A stretch of DNA of 19,281 nt. Source: Thalassiosira profunda. Lineage: Eukaryota > Bacillariophyta > Thalassiosirophyceae > Thalassiosirales > Thalassiosiraceae. The stretch's first letter is position 1. Each line of letters starts with the position of its first letter. A model generated the notes under the pieces. It was not told where the DNA came from. It worked only from the letters and a program-made list of their open reading frames with translations, and did not search any database. Location: positions 1 through 19,281 of the forward strand of contig JALLAP010000384.1 of assembly GCA_036939355.1 (NCBI GenBank). Reading direction: 5' to 3'. The position numbers were made by a program, and so were the translations under genes. Below are positions 1 to 7,903 of this stretch, piece by piece.

Positions 1-41
1 CTTGGAAACGGAACAAAGGCATCGGCGTTGCTGGTGCTCAT
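1..41 (-). CDS. Possible 5' end of a divergent gene (partial, speculative)
   Basis: On the minus strand an ATG at 41-39 opens a frame that stays open to the window edge and reads MSTSNADAFVPFP. The base at -3 is G, matching the purine seen at -3 of the seven other starts here. A leftward gene would also fit the strict strand alternation of the window. Only 13 codons are visible and no family can be named, so this is little more than a placeholder. Confidence 0.2.
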   Translation of the reverse strand, partial: MSTSNADAFVPFP

Positions 42-405
42 ATCATGTGTGCAGGCGAGTGAAGAGCGTAGGTGATTGGATTGATCGATACACAAGGCGA
101 TGATTGTGAGAGGGTGAAGTTGGCTGCCGGGGCCGCTTGCCGCTCTTGTTGACGGGGGGTGCTTTGTGCACCTCTTCACTCACAACCTGCTCACCTGGCA
201 AAATTTAGCGCACCTCAAATTTTGGCCTCTTATGTAGGAATTAGTAACTGAGTGCCGCTCGTCTCAGCGTTAGAGACGCACGTCTGCGTTGGAGGAGTCA
301 AATTTGCCTGAACTGCCGACGGGGAGAAGAAGGGTGCTCCCCGGGCTGAGCTAAACAGAAATAAAGCATCTTGCAAATTATTTGGCCGAGGGATTGAATG
401 AAACG
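42..405. promoter_or_regulatory. Upstream region of the cyclic phosphodiesterase gene
   Basis: This noncoding stretch lies before the first gene and may be a divergent promoter if the leftward frame at 41-1 is real. Two structures stand out. One is an inverted repeat GGCAAAATTT (197-206) / AAATTTTGGCC (217-227). The other is a cluster of overlapping short inverted repeats at 261-289. An in-frame TAA at 352-354 closes the frame upstream of the gene's ATG. No TATA box can be assigned. Confidence 0.4.
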
Positions 406-1140
406 ATGCCTACTGCGGCGCGGACGTCTACGAGCTACGATACCTATCTAAGAGGCCCGTTCCTTAACTCCACACCACAGCGCTCTGAGTCTGAGTATGA
501 GATGAAAGTCATCTCCAATCCCCGGCGGATATCCCTTTGGCTGCTGCCGCCGGAGCCACTGCGCGCGTCTCTCTCCGCCGTCCAGTCTGATATCATGTCC
601 AGGCATCCGCCAGATCGTCTTTTGCCGAGCTTCGAGCCGCATGTGACGTTGGTTGGAGGGATACCGATTTCCCAATGCAGCTTGGACAAGGACACGAAAA
701 ACAGCACCGATGAAGAGCATGCCGCACAAGTTGTGTTACGTCGATTGCAACAAGCATTTCACTTGCAGGGAGGCGTGACATGCAGCTTTGTGAAAGAGCG
801 AGGCGTATTCGCTGCACGAAATAGCGAAGGCACAGTGCAGTGGAATCAGTCTTGCGTATCGATTCTGGAGCGGAATGAATCTCTCCTCAATGCGATGCGA
901 ATAGCCGACAAAGCAATAGTTGACAACGCGGAGGCATTGTCGATAGATCGGTACTTCAAACCACCGCTATGCGAGCCACACTATTCTTTTGTGTACGGAA
1001 ATGATGAGCATTTGATACCAGATACATTGGAGTGCCCACCTGCATTTACCTCAACCGAAATGGTGCTGATGTGGACGTCGCCGCCAACTTTGAACGGAGT
1101 TGCAGAATGGGAGGAAATCGGCCAAATAAGCTTGGTTTGA
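406..1140 (+). CDS. 2',3'-cyclic nucleotide / ADP-ribose cyclic phosphodiesterase (2H family, CPDase-like)
   Basis: A single-exon gene of 244 residues. It carries the two histidine motifs of the 2H phosphoesterase fold: PHVTLVGG (His79, Thr81) and PHYSFVYG (His192, Ser194), followed by the C-terminal strand EMVLMWTSPPTLNGVAEWEE. Spacing and length fit the CPDase family (yeast Cpd1, plant CPDase). Those enzymes open ADP-ribose 1'',2''-cyclic phosphate, a by-product of tRNA splicing, or nucleoside 2',3'-cyclic phosphates. ATG 406 is the first Met after the in-frame stop at 352 and has A at -3. A second Met at 502 starts just before the conserved domain (MKVISNPRRISLWLLPPEP) and could be the true start; the first 32 residues look unstructured. 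The stop lies 41 bp from the stop of the converging dymeclin gene. Family assignment is secure; the exact substrate is inferred. Confidence 0.87.
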   Translation: MPTAARTSTSYDTYLRGPFLNSTPQRSESEYEMKVISNPRRISLWLLPPEPLRASLSAVQSDIMSRHPPDRLLPSFEPHVTLVGGIPISQCSLDKDTKNSTDEEHAAQVVLRRLQQAFHLQGGVTCSFVKERGVFAARNSEGTVQWNQSCVSILERNESLLNAMRIADKAIVDNAEALSIDRYFKPPLCEPHYSFVYGNDEHLIPDTLECPPAFTSTEMVLMWTSPPTLNGVAEWEEIGQISLV

Positions 1141-1181
1141 TTATGCCGCTAATTGCAAAGTAATGAAATATGCTGCTTCTA
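1141..1181. terminator. 41-bp tail-to-tail spacer shared by two 3' UTRs
   Basis: Only 41 bp separate the stop codon of the phosphodiesterase (1138-1140, +) from the stop of dymeclin (1184-1182, -). Both transcripts must end inside this spacer or, more likely, run into the opposite gene and overlap antisense. No clear AATAAA signal is present on either strand in the spacer. Confidence 0.4.
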
Positions 1182-4100
1182 TTACACAACATCAGGTGTA
1201 TTGTCCATGTCGTGAGATCCCTCATCAATGCCCTCCAAGCCTTCTGTGTCAGTTGTTTGAGTCAAAGGTTCGTTCACTTCTTCGTTCAAGGGAAACACTC
1301 GGATTTTGTTCCTGCTCCATTCCATTGTAGTCGTTGTCAAGGTGCCGACAGTAACGTCCCAGACATAGGGCACGAAGAATACTTCCGGGTCTGCCTCTTC
1401 CTCGTACGTAAAAGTCAGGTTTCCGAGGTCGCTTGCGTCGCTCGCCACACTGTCGGCGTCAGACACCAATCCGTCAGGGTTGTAATATGCCTTCAATTTT
1501 GACACGTGCTGTTTCAGCGCCTCCATCGTTCGATCTGCAGACTTTCCGTCGCCATTTTCTTCTACGACGGCGTTTGCCCTCTCTGTGATTGCTGAGATGG
1601 GAGCCACATCCCCCAACGAAGCGAATTGATGCATGTTTTGCAGGTCATTTTGCTCGAGAAGGAGCGAATACACGAGATGAATGTTCTTCTCGAGACACTT
1701 TCGCCGAATGGCGTGTTTGATCAGGGTCAACAACGTTCGGCATGTCTGTTGGAGTTGGACATTGCATGAGCTTTGATTGTTTGCACAACCAACAGTCACA
1801 TATTGGTAGCGCACTCACCTCTCCATGCATGCCAACTAGTGACGAGTAGTCTCCTTCCTCTGGCTCTGTGCCCCCGCATTCTGCCACGAGCTGGGTATAC
1901 CTCTTGAAGCACGAGGAGGTCACCGACACCAATCGGTTGGCAGCATACTCGCCGATATCCGATATGTGGGGTGACAGATTTAGGAGCACGGCGCAGCAAT
2001 TGGACAGCAGGAATGCATCCTGAAGTCGGTTGAGGTTGAATGAGACCGCCCGAAGCAAGACGAGCAAGAGCATCGAACCCAGTGTCGTCTCCTTGATGCG
2101 CTTCTCTTTGTACCACTTTACCGAGGTCGCCGCCACGTGTACGCGCCGAAACGAGTCTCGCCCAAATGATGTGTCTTGTGAAAATATCAGGAGCAGAATG
2201 AGGATGACGTACAACTGCGATTGCGACCGGAACGGCCGATTGTTCGGTGTCAAGGTCATCAACTGAGAGAACTGCCCGCTCTTTGCCGCGCTCTTTGGTT
2301 GTCCATGCGTGATTGTTGAAGCGAAGTACAAGCTTCTAAGCAGCGGCACCACCACCTTGTCAAGGTCCGATCTGGCGCTTACTGAGGTTGCGAATGCCGG
2401 CGACGAAAGCAGCATGCTGTAGAGCGACAAAGATCCAACTTCGGTGTGTGCAACGCGGCCCAATGCCTCAAAGAGTGAGTCAAAGTTGACAGACAAAGCC
2501 ATCACCTGATCGTCGGTGTCAGGAGACGAAGGAAATAGTGAACTTCCAGTGTCTTCGGTCTTCTTGGATTCGTCAGCCCAGCGGTTGTCCTTCAACAGAG
2601 CAAGCTCTTCTCGGAACGGATGCTGCGGGCCGTATCTGCAATTGTTCGTCAGAAGCAGCAACAGCGCCGACCCCATATCAGCCAGAGGCGAATCCGTCAG
2701 CCACAGAATGTTGTTCGTCCTGTTCCAGCCTGAGTTCTTCTCGCAGTGCGCTTGGATTTGCTGCAGTATCACCTGGTCGCCGTCTGCGATATCTTTCAGG
2801 TGAGAGCTGCCGCTCGTCAGGGCGTGGTAACGGCTATGGCCCAGCAGGTTGAACGCCAGTCGAACGAGTCGTATTGGTAGCAAAAAGAACGTCGACGAGA
2901 GAATCAAAATGCTTCGGATGGGGTGAAGTATCATGCTCGATGGCGTGGCGTTCCATGAGGACACATCGCCCCCGACGTGGCCTGGTGACGATAAATCAAC
3001 AGCATCGTCTGTCCCTAGTGCAATGGACGTTGTTGTGTGTGGTGCACTTCCTGCATCCTTTGACGGTTCTCCTAAATGCACTGCTGCTCTCCCGGCAATG
3101 GTTGAAGACGCCTTCGCTTCACCCATTTGTGGGGCACTGGCGTGCTGTATGCTGTGACTCTCATACATTCCGTCCGCAGCCATGGCCATCGTCATTTGAT
3201 GCGCAATGGATTTCGGTAACTCCGTGTAATGTGACGCAATCGATCTTCTCGGTGGAGATGGACGACTGACCAACCAATGCAAGCAAACGTTGATGAAGAG
3301 CAGTGGCTCGTTGTGAAGTCTGCCGTCTTCGCCGCCATTTTCCTGCCCGAGACTGTGGGCCTGTTGTTGTCGCATGCGCTCCTCCCTGTTCTTCCACAGC
3401 TCCCGCGATCTTGCTCCCTGCCACCGCGAGTACTCCATAATTTTCTCCAGAAAGAAGTGGCGACTCTGATGTCCTTGTGCCACCAGCTCGGCACTCGACT
3501 CCATTGGCAGATAGAGTTGCGTAGATAACAAAACCAGAAGAAACGAGAGAATCTGCGCCACGACGTCGTACAATTCCGGGATCTCCATAAAGTTGACATC
3601 GGATCCTTGCTGCGCGGCTAAGCCGATTGCCGAAAGAAGTCCCAGTATGGCTGCAATCATTTCCATCGCGGCATCCTGCCCTTCGACGTTCCCACTCACT
3701 TCCCCCCGGTTTCTATACGTAAATGCCTCNCATTTCCATCGCGGCATCCTGCCCTTCGACGTTCCCACTCACTTCCCCCCGGTTTCTATACGTAAATGCC
3801 TCCTTAAGGAAGGCGTTGCAATCTCCCCCCATATCAGCCGAACCACAAGCTTGCACGATTGTCTCGTGGGAGAGTATCCTTAGCAGATTGATCGCCCCGC
3901 ACGTCACGCGGGCCTTCCCGACGAGCGATATGCGCCGCTTCACCAAGCTCCCCCGGCTGGGCGGATCCGTCCCTTCGGTGGACGTCGAGTACACGTCCAG
4001 GCTCGATTGCAAATCCCGCACCATTCGGGAGACGTGCAAACAAAATGCGGCCAAATTGGACGACGCCGAGCAATTTGCCGCGCACTGCCGGCACGCGGTG

Positions 4101-4440
4101 CCCACCACATCTTCCTCCACCAGTGATGCGGACGAGGACTGAGGCGCTAGGCCGAGGTTGTGAAGGTGGACCAGCCGCTCGTATTGGAGGAGGAGCTGTT
4201 GCCACCGAGCATCGTTGTAGGGGATGGGATCCGGGCCGCTGATCTGGAGCAGCGATTTGGCCAGCGGGTCGGATGGCTTGAGAGAGTAGGCGCCCTGTGT
4301 AATCATCGTAGGGGTTGCATCATATGAGCGCGTGTCAATGAGATGAACAGAATTGCACGCAGCATCTCAAACAGAACTGCCCACAACATGTGATGCGTGA
4401 ACCTTGCGCAACTTACCTCGGCGTCGCCCCACATCTCCAT
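1182..4440 (-). CDS. DYM: Dymeclin (DYM), Golgi trafficking protein
   Basis: A three-exon minus-strand gene: exon 1 4440-4417 (8 codons, MEMWGDAE), exon 2 4294-1819, exon 3 1745-1182. Dymeclin is a helical-repeat protein of the Golgi and ER-Golgi route; loss in humans causes Dyggve-Melchior-Clausen syndrome. Family landmarks include SVNFDSLFEALGRV, SARSDLDKVVVPLLRSLYF, TLGSMLLLVLLRAVSFNLNR, EKNIHLVYSLLLEQNDL and near the C-terminus FTYEEEADPEVFFVPYVW (about residues 921-938). After removing the 73-nt assembly artefact at 3730 all exons join in phase 0 and give 996 residues, longer than the roughly 670 of human dymeclin. Much of the excess is a Ser/Ala/His-rich, probably disordered insert near residues 350-435, plus an acidic tail. 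The N-terminus lacks the MG N-myristoylation start of the human protein. Conceptual frames across the N are broken only by the assembly. Identification is secure; exon 1 is the least certain part. Confidence 0.93.
1746..1818 (-). other. Dymeclin intron 2 (73 nt)
   Basis: The donor is GAG|GTGAGT at 1818 and the acceptor is CAACAG|ACA ending at 1746. Phase 0, joining MHGE to TCRTLLTLIKH. Removing it restores the dymeclin C-terminal third. Confidence 0.88.
3658..3802. repeat. Assembly joint: exact 72-bp direct repeat around N3730
   Basis: Bases 3658-3729 and 3731-3802 are identical 72-mers separated only by N. The repeat sits in dymeclin exon 2 and shifts the frame by 73 nt. Collapsing it gives the continuous AFTYRNRGEVSGN...AAMEMIAAILG, which aligns with the dymeclin FTY region. 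This is an unmerged contig overlap, not a biological duplication. Confidence 0.95.
4295..4416 (-). other. Dymeclin intron 1 (122 nt)
   Basis: The donor is GCCGAG|GTAAGT at 4416 and the acceptor is ACACAG|GGC ending at 4295. It joins the 8-codon first exon to GAYSLKPSDPLAK in phase 0. It is the longest of the well-supported introns in the window. Confidence 0.7.
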
Positions 4441-4667
4441 CTTTGGGGGAACCTGAGCAGCCCGATGGGATCCCAATAGCGGCGAGGCTGGTCAGGACGC
4501 CGGAAGAGTGGCTGCGCGACAAGGAGGGGCGCTGCCGCGTGATTGTGGTTCGTTGTGCTACCTGTCGTTGCAAGTCAAGCAGAAGTGGCTTTGGTCAGTC
4601 TGTCTGTCGCCCTCTGGCGAGAACTCTCCGACCGTTCCGGTTCCGGAAACAAACAACTCCCGCGCCA

Positions 4668-4692
4668 CCCCACCCCCACCCCACCGCACCCC
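4668..4692 (-). other. Potential G-quadruplex
   Basis: The minus strand has four runs of 4, 4, 5 and 4 guanines separated by loops of 6, 1 and 1 nt. This satisfies a standard G4 pattern. It lies between the dymeclin start (4440) and the LARP start (5206). Confidence 0.55.
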
Positions 4693-4809
4693 GGCACGGC
4701 AGCGCGCGGAGGGCGATAAACCGAGCCCCAGACAAGTGAATTCAATCGCAGGAGAGGCAGGGGATGGAGTCGTCGCGGCGCCGATAAATATTTTTGCTTT
4801 CGACGAACG

Positions 4810-5093
4810 GTGAGTTTCTTGTTGGGATCGGCGGCAGGGCCCGGCGGGCGCACGAGACGCCGACCAGTCTTCGTGAAGGCATCCTCGGCCCCCGCCTCTA
4901 TGGGGGCGGTGGTGGCATTTCTCGGGCTCGCATGCGGTGAATTTTCCCCATCACTGCGGGCGGTCATATGGTACCATACAACCCACCGACTTGCATTGCT
5001 TGTGGGGGGCCTAATATCCGTGAGCCCCAATGAATCTTTTACATGCAATTGCTCATGCTCTGCCCATAATCCCTGCAAAATTCTGCTCTCCAG
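4810..5093 (+). other. Possible 5' UTR intron of the LARP gene
   Basis: A consensus donor GTGAGT, the commonest donor in this window, sits at 4810-4815. A pyrimidine-rich acceptor TTCTGCTCTCCAG ends at 5093. No ATG with a long frame precedes the donor, so it would be a leader intron of 284 nt, longer than all others here. The acceptor could instead be nearer 5163. Confidence 0.35.
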
Positions 5094-5205
5094 ATCTGTT
5101 GCTCGAGCGCCAGCCGGCTGTATTATCTGTGACAGGAGAGGCGCTCAACGCAAACGACCTGTAGCAGGCTGGAGGAAATTGGGGTTGGAGGAGATTGGAG
5201 CTGCC

Positions 5206-7752
5206 ATGTCGGAAGAGCAGCCACCGCCCTCGGCGTCAGCGGGCCAGGGCCCGCAGCAATTGGCCGCAGAGGACAATTTTGCCGCGCTCTTCTCCCGCCT
5301 CCGTTCGCAGGTGGAATATTACTTCTCATCCCAAAACCTGGCCCGGGACACGTACCTCCGAAATGCACTCACCGCCGAGCATTCGGACATGCCGTCCCCC
5401 CAGCCCGGGGAATTCATGTGTCCTGTCGGGGTGATCACTGGCTTCCCGAAAGTCAGGGACATTTGCTCCCAGTTTGGCGCTGGGGATCCCCCTGCATTGC
5501 TGTTGGCAAAGGCGCTGGAGGGAAGCGCCGTCGTCACTGTCAGCCCGGATGGGAATTGGATCGGTCCCGTGACGCAACATCTGCCCCCGTTGACGGAGGG
5601 GGTGCCTCCTCCGAGGGGGCCGCCGCCTCATCCGCATTTTCAGCAGCCGCTTCAGCACCAGCAGGGGTATCAGCAGCCTCCATATCCGCCGAATTTTCAC
5701 CAAATGATGCCGCCCGGAGGTCCGCAGGGAGCGGGAGGCATGCATTATCAGCCCGGAGTGCCTTACCCACAACAGGGCCAGCACCCGAATCCCGCGATGG
5801 GGCCGATTTCTCCTGCTGGGTCCGACAGTCCCTCCTCTGCATCGATCGAGTCCATGCCGTCTCAACAGAAGCCGATGCAGCAGGTGAATCTAGGGGACAG
5901 TGTTCTGGTAGCAGTGACAAACTTGCCCGCGGAGGTCAATCCAATCGAGCTGCTGTCGGCGTTTTCGACCGAAACGATCCGGCCAAAGTCTGCATTCATT
6001 GATGGCAACACCAGCACTTGGTTTGTAGCATTCAAAACAGAAGCGGACGCGAAGGCAGCGATGCACGCCAGCAGCGAGAGGACCTTGGGAGGGGCGCCCA
6101 TCCACGCAGTGTTGAATAGCGAGATGGGAGCCTCCTCGAAGGTGTCCGTTGNGGACCTTGGGAGGGGCGCCCATCCACGCAGTGTTGAATAGCGAGATGG
6201 GAGCCTCCTCGAAGGTGTCCGTTGCGTCAGCCTCTGCGGCGTCCCTGTCCTCCATGTCGGCTCCTGGAGGGCCAATGATGCAGCAGCAAATGGCTTTCAT
6301 GGGGCAACCGCCTGGGGCCTACCCTCTGCCACCTGCGCCATCTCCACCACCGATGCAACCTTACCCTCCCGCTGCTGGGGGTCCTCCGTATGGCATGCCG
6401 CCACCAATGCCGGTGCCGCCGGGCGCTCCACCCTATCCACCGCCATACTACAACCCTCAGCAGATGCAGCAGACGTATCCAGGTGGCTACATGCCACAGC
6501 AAATGCCCTACCCACCTCCGCCACCTCCGCCCATGGGCCCTCGCTACGGAGCGCCTGGCGGTATGCCCCCTCCAATGCCACGCGGATATCCTGGACCACC
6601 GCCCTACCCGCCCTATCAGGGGATGCCTCAGTATATGGGAGATGGTTACGGAGGACCCTACCACCATGGGCAGCAGCACAACCAACAGCGTCCGTTCAAT
6701 GACCGGCGCCCAGGCGGTGCCGGCCACGCGGGAGGAGGAGGGTTTGGCAAGGGCAAAAAGAAGAAGAACAAAAACCATCAGTATCAGCAGCAACACAGAG
6801 GCTCGCTGGGGTCTGGATCACTCGACAACAGTAGCGGCCCTCAGCATTTGCGCCACGACAATTCGATGTCGCCAGGTCCAGGAGGAAAATGGAAGAAAAA
6901 GGGAGATCACGGCGACCAGCAGTTTAGACGTAGTCACGGCCACGCATCGCCCACCTACAACAGGCAGCAGAACAGGCACCGCAATGATCGATTGTCGAGC
7001 AGCGATACGAATATTTCGCCACAACGGAAAAGCAAGGGAGGAGAAAAGAATGACATTTTTAGCTCGTCCGACTTTCCAGGTCTAGGAGGCGAAGGGAAAG
7101 GCGACGACAGGTCGGTCAAGTCGTCACCACAACCAGCAAGCAAACCAACTATCAGCAATGGCGAAGGGAGCAAACAGCACCTCGTTGGCTACGCCAGTGC
7201 GCTATTGAAGACGAACGAAGCCGAGGAGAAAACGACAGAGGCGGTCGCTGTTCCAACGGCAACACCGGACAAGGATTCCGACAGCGTTGCACGCCAGGCA
7301 GAGATGGAGAAGAGTATTCTGAGCGAGTTTCACGATTTATCAATGATAGAAGGGGAGAAGGGTGCGCCGTTGTCGCCAGACAAGAAGCATCCTGGGAGCG
7401 ACGACAAGACAGGAGGCAACACTGTCGGGACCGCCTCCTCCTCCACCATCGACGCTCCATCGCAGCTGCCCATTTTGCCCGGACCGATTCCTGGGCACGA
7501 CGAACGGCCATCTCGCAATTTCTCCAGCCGAGGCGCAGCAAAGGGAGCGGGTGACGAAGTGGCGCCTCTTCCAGACGCTGGTGTGGAGCCCAGCGAGCGA
7601 ACGCAGTCTGGCGATGGTGACAAGTCAAAGCCTGTAGCGTGGGGTGGCAAGAGATTTGCCGACGTAAGTGTGCTGTCGAATGTGCTTTGTTTCTCCCACA
7701 CTTTCTTTTTCCTCATCGCTTGCTTGTCTGTGCGTCGAAACAGGTGATATGA
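5206..7752 (+). CDS. La-related RNA-binding protein, LARP4-like (La motif + RRM)
   Basis: Exons 5206-7663 and 7744-7752, joined in phase 0; after collapsing the 72-bp repeat at N6152 the product is 797 residues. Residues about 27-120 form a La motif (LFSRLRSQVEYYFSSQNLARDTYLRN split around Tyr38-Phe40, then VGVITGFPKVRDI). Residues about 231-305 form an RRM-like fold (SVLVAVTNLPAEVNP, TWFVAFKTEADAKAAM, LGGAPIHAVL). This order resembles LARP4, which binds poly(A) and poly(A)-binding protein in the cytoplasm and stabilises mRNAs. The two domains are separated by a Pro/Gln-rich linker of roughly 110 residues. The C-terminal half is Pro/Gly/Tyr/Gln-rich with a basic stretch (GKGKKKKNKNH) and a DFPGLGG motif, probably disordered. 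No clear PAM2 motif was found. The last exon contributes only Val-Ile-stop, giving WGGKRFADVI. ATG 5206 has G at -3 and directly precedes the acidic lead-in to the La motif; the frame is open further upstream, but that segment is not domain-like. Confidence 0.88.
6080..6224. repeat. Assembly joint: exact 72-bp direct repeat around N6152
   Basis: Bases 6080-6151 and 6153-6224 are identical 72-mers flanking one N. The joint lies at the end of the LARP RRM. Collapsing it restores LNSEMGASSKVSVASASAAS as a single frame. It is an unmerged contig overlap. Confidence 0.95.
7664..7743 (+). other. LARP terminal intron (80 nt)
   Basis: The donor is GCCGAC|GTAAGT at 7664. The acceptor GAAACAG ends at 7743, after a T/C-rich tract. 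Splicing gives FADVI-stop. If the intron is retained, the frame runs to 7747 and adds a hydrophobic tail. Confidence 0.82.
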
Positions 7753-7903
7753 GCACCCTCGTGGTATCGTAGTGCTATCCCATCTCAGTTGTGTGGTTGT
7801 GAAGATGTTGCATTCCTGCTCCCAACAACAAATTCACCTTTGAAGCACCGAGATAAAGTAAGCCATTGTTGGGCGAGATCATCCTTCTCTGATAGCGCTC
7901 GTT
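7753..7903. terminator. Convergent 3' region between LARP and the LRR gene
   Basis: A 151-bp tail-to-tail spacer between the LARP stop (7750-7752) and the LRR stop (7906-7904). No open frame with domain content was seen. Both polyadenylation sites should lie here. No canonical AATAAA was identified. Confidence 0.4.

Larger units (their letters stand above)
4441..5205. promoter_or_regulatory. Divergent promoter between dymeclin and the LARP gene
   Basis: A 765-bp head-to-head region holding the start sites of both genes. It includes a C-rich tract at 4668-4692 that can form a G-quadruplex on the minus strand, the palindrome TTCCGGAA at 4641-4648, and an AT-rich patch ATAAATATTTTT near 4785-4796 that could act as a TATA-like element for the rightward gene. 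A GTGAGT at 4810 suggests a 5' UTR intron. Short open frames across the region show no recognisable domain. Confidence 0.5.

Noticed and set aside
382..405. TTG start for the phosphodiesterase frame
   Set aside because: A eukaryotic nuclear gene should use ATG. The first ATG at 406 has a purine at -3.
3658..3802. Genuine tandem duplication or VNTR in dymeclin
   Set aside because: It shifts the frame, is exactly 72 bp like two other joints, and has an N between copies. An assembly overlap explains it better.
4810..5205. N-terminal extension of the LARP protein upstream of Met at 5206
   Set aside because: The frame is open but has no domain character, starts on GTG inside a likely splice donor, and the ATG at 5206 has G at -3 and leads directly into the La motif.
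5326..6796. Minus-strand and alternate-frame open frames across the LARP gene
   Set aside because: They are Arg/Trp/His-rich shadows of the Pro/Gln codons of the real gene, with no recognisable domain.
7740..7760. 13-base match between TGATATGAGCACC at 7746 and the minus strand near position 46
   Set aside because: It is too short to be more than coincidence, and the flanks do not match.
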